From: Branchiostoma floridae
Lineage: Eukaryota; Chordata; Leptocardii; Amphioxiformes; Branchiostomatidae
Direction: 5' to 3'
NCBI RefSeq assembly: GCF_000003815.2
Contig: NC_049982.1
Location: 13,798,673-13,862,672 of the forward strand
DNA length: 64,000 nucleotides
The notes under the pieces were generated by a model. The model was not told where the DNA came from. It ran no database searches and was given only the letters and a program-made list of their open reading frames with translations. The position numbers and the translations under genes are program-made. Within the stretch, counting starts at the first letter, position 1; each line of letters begins with the position of its first letter. Of this stretch, positions 51,401 through 63,400 are shown piece after piece.

Positions 51401-54400
51401 AGCTTAGATTGATGAAAAATACACACATGATCATCACAGCTTAAATTTATGGCAGATACACACTGACTTTTGCAATGCAAGATTCCCATACATGCTACCC
51501 TGCCCTGGTAACACATCATTCTGTGTTTTGTTTTTTTGCTACAGAACATGGTAGATGCGAATGTGGACAGTGTGTTTGTGAAGAAGGTTGGACGGGAGCA
51601 GCCTGTGAATGTTCCACAAGTGTGGATGTCTGCAGGTCCAGTAATGGGGTAGAAATTGCTTTCATTTTTGGTTTCATGGCTGCGCTTTGAATTGAGTGTC
51701 CTATGACATAGTGGTCTTCTGTTTGCATCCAATTTTGATGTACCAAAATTGAGCTTGCTAAGATCACGCTGTTTACCCCCACATAAATACTACCAGTACA
51801 TCTCATGTTCCTGGTGTGTGCTACATTGCCTGTCCTGATAGACGAAATATTGCCTGAGTGTTTATTCAAGGCTCAAAAATTGTTTTCCAGTTGATATGTA
51901 ACGACCGTGGAACATGCAGCTGTGGCGTCTGCCAGTGTCAAGGAAGCTACCGTGGGCCACACTGTGAAGACTGCCCAGTAAGAATGTTAATGCAAAATAG
52001 TATTAATTTACAATAGTGCCTTTTTCTTGAAAATGTACATTTATTTGATATTAAGGTAGTTTGAGAATCATATACATCGTACGTTTAGCATCTATCAGTA
52101 TTACATTTTCTAAACCACTTTAAAAGTTCAAACCAAATAATGCTTAGAGTTTTCACAGTTAGATGTTCTTACCTTAACTGGCTTACAACCTCCATATACA
52201 TAAATATGGCTTGAGCTTCCTGAGAGACTTTTGGCTTTAACTAGATGAGTCCCACTGTCCTTGCAGACCTGTCCAGGGATGTGTGAGCGGCTGCGTGTCT
52301 GTGGAGACTGCATAGCAAGGGAATCGCCAGACTGCAGTGCTGAGTGTGGGGATACAAAAATCACTACTGTTGATGAACTCAGTGATGGTATGTTTCAATA
52401 GATAATCACGATTTCAAAGCATCGTCAGATTTTGTAAAGACTGCCATGTGAACAAAAAGACATTCATGACTCACTTTGGGTTTGGTAGTAGGCTTAACTG
52501 TTGATAAAAAAATGTATTAAGACTGAGTTTTGATTGCAGTGTACATGATCAGGGAGAAAACGGATATCTGGTTCAGTCTGGAGCCTTTATCTTTCAGATG
52601 TTAACTTTTTTTTCAGACTTTGAATGTTTTGAACCATCTTTTGATAAAGAGTCATCTTGGTGAGGGGCTAGGTATTGTGTTATAGCAGTAGCATGAAAAC
52701 CTCTTGACAAATGATTTTATATCATGTATGAAAAGGACAACATCCTTGTTACCTTTCACTAGAAGGTTATTTTTTGGTTGCCTCTTGTCTATTTTGGATG
52801 TTTTCTGATGTCATAACTTCTGATATTTGCTAACGTTAGTTGGGTAGGGGTCGGAAAAGCTCTACTTTAGATTATGATACACAACAACGACAGTCTGCCG
52901 TGTGTGATGTAGAATGTTGCCAAGTGAGTGAAGCTAGCTAATACGGGCACTGTCACTACAGGTTTTTCTGATGGCGTAGAGTGGAAACTCTGCAGGTTCA
53001 AGTACTTTGGAAATGACAGACTGGATAGGTTGTTTGTGTTTGCCTACGGCTATGAGGGAAACCAAGTGGTACTGCAATACAGTAAGTGGAATTTCTTTGT
53101 GTACACAACAAATGAGATATTGCTGAATTTCAACATGCAATATGATCTGCTTCACCAGTACATGGTGTCATCTTAGTAAAGTCAAAGCTATACAGTTGGT
53201 CTTCACACAGATTCGCATATTAGGTATTGCTTATCATTTCAGTCGTGTGCTTCTTATGACTGGATTTCTTGTAAACGCTCTTTCAAATTAGTACTTAGTA
53301 TTTTTTCCTGTAAATTCAAGGCTCCAGGTCTTTAAGTCCACCACAAATCCCAGGAGCCCCAGGGTCCCTACAGCTGCGATCTGTGTCCAACACCATCCTC
53401 TTGACATGGACAGCTCCGTCAGTACCTGAAACAGAGGTGGATGGGTACCAGATCGGGTATGGACGGGGCACTCCTGATGAGCAGTTTGTACGAGTTGGTG
53501 GGGATCTCAGGACTTTTGTCTTAAAGGATCTTGGTAAGGCAGAGTTTTTCACTGTTGTTGTCAAACCACACCTATTTGATATGTTGGCACTGGGATTAGA
53601 AAATCTATCCTGAACTAAAAATCAAAGTTACATAAAATCAGTTCAAAGAGAATATCTGCACTTTGGTCCAAGTGAACATACTGAGTCAATTTGCTATAAT
53701 GAATCTGTTTGTTAAAAACTTTCAAAAGCAAAGAAACAGATTGATCCATGTCCTCTGAAACAGAAATGTCCTTCTTCTCTTTCATTCCAAATGATTTTAT
53801 TCCCTTTTCATGAAAAAAATTAGACATAATTATTGGAATCATTTTTTTGCAGAACCAGACACAGAGTACATCATAAGTCTTAGAGCACTCAACAGATTGG
53901 GACAAGGAAGACCTATCTATGAAGTCACCAACACTCTGCCTATAGGTGGGAACATTTTGTGTCTTAGTTAAGTTTAGTTGGTAAGACTATATGGACATTT
54001 GTGAGTACAGTCTTACATTTCAATCTATAAAAGTTCAGTCATATTTCCCCCCTCTGCAGCTACTTTGATTTGTCTGGATAGTAGATTTGATACATGAAAA
54101 ATGCTTCTGGTGCAAAAGGTTTGAACCACCATTTAAGCTGCATCTTTAGATACTGCCACTGTCCAATTTTTACATATAGTCCACAAAGTAGACAATTTAT
54201 CAACATTGTTATTTAATATAATTCTCCTGTGGCATTTCCTCATACAGCTCCCCCTGATACAACTGGTCCACTCCTGCCCCCCGTTGGGCTGAAGACACAA
54301 GTCTTGGGACCCAACACAATTCTGGTGTCCTGGACAGACCCCGACTTGATTGAAAATCAGCTTGTGGAGAACAGATACTACACAGTAAGGTTCGTCAATA

Positions 54401-57400
54401 GAAGACCATAAAGGTCATGTTCTTCGTGTGGAAGTGTGTGCTGTGTACATTTGATGTTTTGTCACATTATCAAATATTCAAACATGCAGCAAAATCATTT
54501 TCGTAGCATTAGTTCGATTACTTTGATATGTGACCCAAGTCTCACTTGAACAGTCTTTACAGTTGACAACAAACAGCAACATCCAACAGGGTGTCCCTAA
54601 CCAAAGCTAGGTACTCATTCACCCGAATCTAGTGAGGAAATAAGGTGATAACTGCCTTTCCCAAGGGCAAAAATTGGGGTCTGCTGGGAATTTAAATCCA
54701 GAATGTTAAGATTTGAGATCAACAACCTTAACCACAATACAAACAGCACCTTGAAATCTTGCAGGTGGATGGCTGTTGGCTCCCCTGATAGGAAGACGTC
54801 TTACATCAACACCAACAATCTGGAGTACAGTGTAACAAATCTAAGGCAGTTCACTAAGTACGAGTTTTCGGTCAAAATTATGGAGGGCAAACGCCAGAGT
54901 CCATACAGCATTACAGTAGTCAACAGTACCTCACAACAGGGTGGTGAGTGGAATCTTATTTTAGTTGTCAGTCTAAAGGCAAGCATTTTCTAAAACATTT
55001 TGGGGAGTAAGAAGCTCAAATATTCAGTATTGCTTTGTCTAAGGAAGTTATAAGATTGATTTTCCATTGGTTGACCATTTGTGTAACACTGTGGAAACTT
55101 TCAGTTCTGAACATATATTGGACAATTCCTCCAGGCCCAACATCTGCAGAACAGGCACCAGGCAGTCCTGCATCTCTACGTCTGCAGCCTGGGCCCAACT
55201 CTATCAGACTGGTGTGGACACCCCCAGCCGGCCCTGCGACTCAGCTGCAGGGATACATGATTGGATACGGGCGGGAAGTTCCCGATGTGGAGAAAGTACA
55301 AGTCGGTCCATATGTTACAACATATGTCTTAAGAAACCTTGGTAAGTTGCTATGTTCCAATATTAATGCTTATAGGTCACAAAATGCATCATGTCATCGG
55401 AGAAGGAGTTTGTGTGATAGAGTTGGAGGCAAAAATCCATAGTGACTACGTCCTACAGATACATTGGGTGACTGTGTTTTGCAAATAGTAATTGTACAAA
55501 AAGTAATATGTGAGGTTCCCTAAAAGTGGAATTATTTTCAAATAGATGATTTGGAAAGCTCAAGAGATTTGTTTGACAAGTTAGGACACATTTTGATGGA
55601 GATTTTGTATCCTAAATGGACTTTTATTGAATATCAAACATTTCTGGCTACAGGAATAGTGATGAAATTTACGAATGTGTAATGAATAATTGTTGACATA
55701 ACCCTGTTACAGAGCCAGACACTCAGTACGTTGTGAGTCTTCTTGCATTCAACAGCATTGGAGATGGAGCACCTGTCTATGAAACAGCCAGCACACCGCC
55801 AACAGGTACCGATGAGTATGTTTGTGTGTAAAATGAAGACTCCTAATCCATATCATGTAAACATACTTTTGTGACATATCCAGTATCTACATGTTTCTCT
55901 GTTGTACTGTAATATTTGCGCTACATGTCATTTAGACGATTGACATAAATAACATGTTACATTGCAGCACCATTGTCAGGCCTCAGGTTAACAATATTTT
56001 TGTTTAAGATAGATTCAATACCTCTGCTAGGACTATTAGCTATCACAGTAACAACTAACATAGAAATAGCTGCTCTATTGTTCCATTACTTTGTACACTC
56101 CATGATGTTTTACGGTTCCCCAGCAGCCCCTGACCAAACTGGTCTGTTGATGTCTCCTGTTGGAGTGAAAGCCCAGGTCTTGGGGCCCAACTCCATCCTG
56201 GTCTCCTGGACAGACCCTGCTGTCAGGGACAGTCAGACCCCAATGGGTCATGTTTACACAATAAGGTTAGTGGAGTGTATCAATGCCTCTAAGATGATAT
56301 TCTTAAAGCAGGAAAGTTTTAAAAACCTCAGGCTTGTCCTTTGATTTCCTGATTTTGGTTCAGTAAGAATCAAGTCAACTCCACATTTATTAAACCCAAT
56401 GTAAAGAGGCAGTTCAATCAGTATTCACTTTCTTGTTTCTTGAATACTGTACATTACAGCTTTCATAGTAGGTTTCCTTCTTTTTTTAGATGGATGCCCT
56501 TTGGTGCTCCTGATAGGAAGACTTTCTATCTGAACTCCACCAGTATGGAGAGTCTTATTGCTGGTCTCAAACCCTACACCCAGTATGAATTTTCAGTGAA
56601 AGTTGTGGCTGGCAGAAGACAAAGTCCATACAGTCTCTCAGTAGTCAACAGGACTGCACAGGCAGGTAAGTAACCCGTTTTATAGTATCATGGCTTTTGT
56701 TTTACTTACATTTTGGCTATTGACTTGTTTTTGTTGAACAGCAAAATGATGAACGGTAGGGTGAAGAAGATGAAAAAAACACTGAAAGAAATGGGCAGGT
56801 TTAAGTGAGCACAGTTGTATCTTTCTGTTGTATCACCATGCCAGCCTACATTGCACTCTCTGTTCTGAAGCAGGATTGATACGTAATGGCATTGCATTAT
56901 CAGGCATTGTGACCATGAAAGATTCCAATTGACTTTGACAAAGACGTTTTCTAAACTAGTCAGGATTTTCTCTATGACGGTCTTTATCACAATAGTTTGC
57001 TGGAACATTGCTACTTAACTTACTTGTGTCATGGCTCTATTTCACAGTCCCAGGCACGGCACCCCAGAATGTCACAGTGCAAGGGATGGAGGAAAATCCA
57101 ACTCAGGTCATCTTGACCTGGCTCCCCCCTACAGAGCCCAATGGCATGATTACAGGTAAGGTATCTGTAAACCAACAACCAGATGGAAAGTGTGCCTGGG
57201 CGCACTTCATGTCAACATTCATGGTGTCACTGTTTGATCTTCCACCTAACCATGCATCCATTTCAGTGGAGTTCATTGGCTTTTATATCAAGATAAAATG
57301 CGGTTACATTTTAGGCAACTGGTAGAGGATATAGACATAATATAGACACAGTCTCAATTTGCAGTAATCTTCAAATAGGGACATTTTACAATGTATTACA

Positions 57401-60400
57401 ATGTAACTTTTCTTTAAACAGAAATGCATCTGCATAGAGCTTTTTTTTTATATGTTGGATTCTCTCCTGAAAAGTGAACAAATCATCTGCAAAGTTTTGT
57501 TTGGCACCAGGAGATTATTCAGAAAACCATAACTTATTTTATCATGATTTGCCATTTTCAGGTTACTTTGTCCTGTACACCACTGATCCGAGAAAAGATG
57601 TGAGAGACTGGGCAGCACAGGCAGCCTTGGATGTCAACAGTCTTGAGTTCAAGATTACTGGCTTGGAGCCTGGAACTAGATACTACTTCATTGTTCAGGC
57701 CAGAAATGCTGTAGGATACTCCCCCAGATCACCAACCGTGGTATTCCAGACAATAGATGGTGTTTATTATGCTCTTTTTTTATTTTATTTGGTTAGTTTA
57801 ATATTTTGACATTCTGAAATCTAAACCATGTTCATTGAATTACGTTACTGTGTAAATGTGTATATGGAGCCAATTGTTCTGAACTTGTTAGAAAACACTG
57901 CCTCTATAATTGGCAGCTACTCTGTGTTCTTTGTGTAATCTGATTGAAATCTCCAATTCACTTGATTAATTACAGCAGTAAATGCATACTTTATGACATG
58001 TTTCTTTTGATGGTGACACATATTTTTGGTGTCCATATCCTACCCTCATTTAGAGACCACTTAAAGAAAGTGCTTTCAATCTTGTTAGTACTCCTTAGCC
58101 TTTCTAACTAAACTTGGTTTAGATCCCAAAGTAAGAACATGAACTATGGTATATTCTGCCAACTTTGTTCACAGATGAGAAGTGGGCTGAAGAGGCTTCC
58201 TGCCGTCAGACAGAGTCCAGCCCGCCGTGCTCGGGCCATGGTGACTGTGTGGCTGGCTTCTGCCAGTGCCATACCCATGACGACCACCCTGACTCCAGGT
58301 ACTATGGGAAGTACTGTGAGTGTAACAATCTGGGCTGCCCTTACAGTCGTGGGCTGAGGTGTGGGGGTAAGTAAACTGCATATTTGTTACTACAAAATCA
58401 TCTGTATATCGACAATATCAACCATATTCCATCTGACCCAATTTCATTCCCTAGTATATGGTGCACTTTTGTTTCCCACATTTTGTGTAATTAGCCCTTT
58501 GCTTTTAATTATTCTAATTTTGCAACTGAATAATCCACCAGAAGTCTAGTAAAAGCAAGCAAGATTTTACTTGTGTTTAGATGTGTGTGTTTTCCATTGG
58601 CCAGGTCATGGCTACTGTGACTGTCAGTTGGAACAGGGAGGGAACAGTACCTGTGTTTGTGAGGCTGGATGGACTGGTCCTGACTGTGACTGTTCAACAG
58701 ATCCAGATCCTTGTCGTACCGACAGTGGGGTATGTTAACTGGCACAACACCCATTGGAAATTTCATTCCATTTACCACCTCAGTGAGTTCAGCACCATGG
58801 ACAGTATTGGTCCAGTCTACATCTGTACAATAGAAAGTATCAGATTCTGTGTTTCATTGTGTGCACATAGAATTACAATATTTATCTTTTTAACATCTGC
58901 AGTTTTTTTAATGTATAAAGCTGAAACTTGCAGTAGCAGCCTAACTTAATGTAGCCAAGCCCAGTTCATTATGATTAAGTTGATAGTCCCTCTTCATCAG
59001 CAACATTTTACTTTAAACTATATTCTCCAAGCTCTCACAGTTTGCCTGTTGTCTAAATAATATTGTGGATGAAATTCTGGTTCTGGTAACTGATTTTTTT
59101 CATGTTACAGGTTTTATGTAACAACAATGGTGCATGTATATGTGGAGAATGTCAGTGTGAGGAGCCATACACAGGACCTACTTGTGAAGACTGCCCGGTA
59201 ATTTCTTAACATACCTATTCATTTGCCATCAGGACAGATATGACAAACCGAAAGACATCACAAAAAACAAAAGACAAACATTTCGTAGGAGCTGATAGGT
59301 TGTTTGAAAAGCTGTGAAAAAGATGTGAAGCTGCTACATGTATTTATTTAACTTTTATCTCGGCCAATGTTGTAGTTGTGACATGTTCGTTTTAATCTTG
59401 TTCATTGAAATTTTCCATTCCAAGGCAATTAAACATAGAGTTTGTAGTTACCCCGATGATGAAGATGTGAAATATTGACCCATTGTGTTTTCTTGTGGTG
59501 CGTAGACATGTGCAGGCAGCTGTACCCAGCTGCGCAGCTGTGCAGAGTGTGTGGCAAACAACCGTGTGGACTGTGACACCGACTGTGGCAGCACCACAAC
59601 CTCTTTCATGGACGAGCTTCCCCAGGGACCACTTCCTGCAGGTTAGTACCACATACAGCCGATGAGAAAGGCAGATGAATATTGTATTACAGCAAAGAGA
59701 TCTTCTCTTTTTGTTGATTTTCATTTCTTTATATGATAGTGTTTACATAACAGCAATGGCCAGATCTAGTGACTCTGTTGTAAGTCACAGATTGTGAGAT
59801 TGATTCCCAGCCTACCTGTTATTGTTAGACTGTTCTACACTGTTTTAGAATGTTTTGTTTATTGAGCAATTGATATCAAATGTTTTTATTCAATGAGCGT
59901 GTATATGTGTAAATGCATACTTTTTCTCCTACAGGAAAATGGAAATTGTGTGAATTTGTGGATCCAGAAAAGAACCTTCCTTTTGTCTTCTCATATGATC
60001 CCGACTCTGATAACATTGTCTTACACTTCAGACAAGGTAAGTTTAGGTCAACATTCAGACCTGACTATGTTGTACTGATGATATTACATGTCATGGTCCA
60101 CACCATTTGTAAGAAATAACAGTATTACATTTAATCACATTACATGGAAAGTCAGCACTTTGAAAAGCAAGCAGTAATATGGTATTATTACTATTACTTG
60201 ACAAGTAATAAACAAAAGTTTAGACTTAGTCATTGCCATAATGATATGCGTATAAATTACCTGTACAGGCCTAAGTTACATTTTTTTAAATTGACTGCTG
60301 TTATTTTTCACAGTCGAGGTCATGCCTAGTTCCACCACACCAGAGCCAGTCAGCACCAGCACAGAGCCTTACCAGCAGACTACAACAGTGCCAGAACCCG

Positions 60401-63400
60401 ATGGAACCGTGTCACCTGCCACCAGGACCCGTCCACGATCCACCCCCCGGCCGTCCCGGATCTCCCGCCTGCTGCCCTGCTGTGTCCTGTCAGCTAACGA
60501 GGAGTGCCAGGACAAGTGTGGCCGAGTCCTGCTCACCGCCACCAACAACCAGCAGGTCCTGAGAAACCTCATCTCTGCGTGTGGCATCCCCAGTGTCACC
60601 GACCCGCTGTGGAGCTGTTTCTTACGAGCCAGCTCTACCGCCGGGGAGGTGGAGCCGCCACCCACACCACAGCCTTTACCAGGTACCAACTGAGTTATCA
60701 AGCTGCCTGTTTACTTCTTACCAAAAAAATTATGTATGATATTTTTCTCTGACAGTAGCCGTCCAAGCACACAATTCCGTTTGATTTGATTTTTAGGACA
60801 TTGTAAACTCACCACACTGATATTTCTGCATGTTAATTCCCCAGTCATCACATTTTAAGGGTTACATGAATGACTTTCCCAACTAACATTGCATCTCTGC
60901 TTGACAGCATTGGTTTTGACTTTGAACAAATAAAAACATAGCTGCTTTTATTAACAGAGAGAACAGCAACAACTGGAAGATTGTATCCTGCCCCTAGCAG
61001 TACCACAAAGACTACAACAAGTACAAGATTTTTCTTTCATTTCATTGATGTATCAATCCACTTTATGCTATTTGATATATTTGCTGGCTTGTTAATAATG
61101 TGATTGAAGGAGAAGCTCTGGTTTATTTTCTATTCCACACAATTAAGATAGCTTTGGTATTGATAGATATTATACAGTATCACCTACCAGCTATTTGTAT
61201 AAAATCATGTTGTTCACATACTTAATGTTATAATAAGGCAGTTCCATGTTCTTTACTCGGTTATGAGAACTTTATAATTTACTTGCATATTACAGTTAGA
61301 GAGGAGGATGCAGACACAACAGTTCCTCCCACAACAACAGTCCTTCCTACTTCAACAACAGCACCAACAACAATGGCACCAACAACAGTTCTTACAACAA
61401 CAGGTGAAAGAACAATATACAATCAGATTAAGACATTGGTTTACACCATGAACATTTAAAACAGCTGTTGAAAAATCTTATCAGAAACCCTTTGTCAATG
61501 AGCAAGCAAGGAGTCGCAAAATCTCAAACCGGTTTCCATTCACTCCATTGTTAGTGAAATCAGATTTCTGCATAGCATATTATCAGCAAAATTTGTCTGA
61601 ATGTATGAAAATATATCAAACATTGCTGATCATCCATGCATTCACTGAAAATGTTTGCTAAAAATCAGCATACAAGGTAGCAATGAGCCAATCACTCAGC
61701 CTATACTAAATTTTACATGTGCCCATTGTGACTCACATCTAGTGCATAACATGCCTTTTATTTGTTTGACAGAAGCAAAGGTACCAGAGACAAACTGTGA
61801 AGATGAAATTTGTCCAGTTACATGGTGTTCCTACCCCTACAGGCCTCCAGGAACATGCTGTCCCATATGTGAAGGTACATTAATTTTTGTATATCTTTTA
61901 CCATCATTTTATGTTCTTTGGGTCATTATGACATAATGGTACAAAATGCACGAAGAATGCTATTCATTAGTTCTAAGTAGTAGGACATGGACATTTTTCG
62001 TTGGCAACGTTGATATTCAATATCAACGTTGCCATATGAGAAACAAACAAGTTTGAAGACTCGATAGTAGGTACAGTTTTAATTGTAGTTTCAATACTCT
62101 CCAATGCTTTGTAGGGGAAAGGCCTGAAAAGACAAGGCTACTATGGATAATACCTAGCTCATATCTTATTTATTTCAACTTCCTCATTTTTGTAAACAAA
62201 AATGACTTGGACAGAAGTAACAGGCATATTATAAATCCTTTTCCTCGCTTCTGTCCAAGATAAAATGAAATTACATAAACAAATCAACGTTGATAATATA
62301 TCTGTTATGAATAAGTACTTCATTCCTCTTGAAATTTGTTCTTACAGATTGTGACTATGAAGGCAGGTTTGTCGATAACGGGGATATCTTTGTCCTGGAG
62401 AATGATGTCTGCACTATCTGTTTATGCGCAGTAAGTAAGCTATTTGTACTGTATGCTGGCATTCAAAGTATACAGAAATCTATGAAAGAATCTGTCTGCA
62501 AGAAAGTTTCTTTGCACACTTATAAGTGACCCATGACATAGGATAATGAATCATAAATTATGCGTGTCACCTGTTACATACAAGTATGTATGAATGAATA
62601 TACACAAGGTGAGATCTTTTATATGATATTATGCATAAGGATAAGTCCAAAAGACAAATAGTCATCAAGCAACACTGTCACATGGCTTGAATAAGAAGGG
62701 GCCAACTTGATAATGTTTTCACCTGCACCCCTTTTATATTTCACTACTGATACATGTTCCTCTCTAATGCAGCTTGGTTGGGTTGACTGCAGTCCTGCCT
62801 TCTGTCAAGAGTTGTCCTGTAATAAAACTATAGTGCCCCCTGGAAAGTGCTGTCCTGTTTGTGAAGGTAACAATTTACAGACGATTGGGAAAAAAAGCAC
62901 AGAAAGAGCAAGTTTAAACAAAAATTAAGTTAAGAGTGTTGCTTTAGTGGAATGCACCTCACCTAGTATACAATAACTGTTGCTTCTGTAATGATAGCTT
63001 AGGAATAGTGATCCCTGGGAACAATTACTGCTAGATTGTAGGAATAATCATATAAACCTCTAGCAATTGAAAATGTGTCATTGCCATATCTTGACCTGTT
63101 CATTTTACACTTCAATGCCTGTCTTGAATGCAGTTTGAAATCTTCCAACTTTGTCAACCTTTCAGATGACTACATTCTACTGGGAGGACTGCCTGACTAC
63201 TCACCAACATCAGGTCAGTATCATAATCGTTATGATAACATTTATGTATGATAAGTTTAAAGAATGTATTTCTAAGGAAGAGAAAAACTTGAGAACTCCC
63301 CTAACACAAGCCTTAAGGTAATTTTATCGCAAATTCAGCTGAGTTTCCAAAAGCTGGAAATGTTAAACCTTTTTCTATTCAAAAGAGGTTGACATCTATG

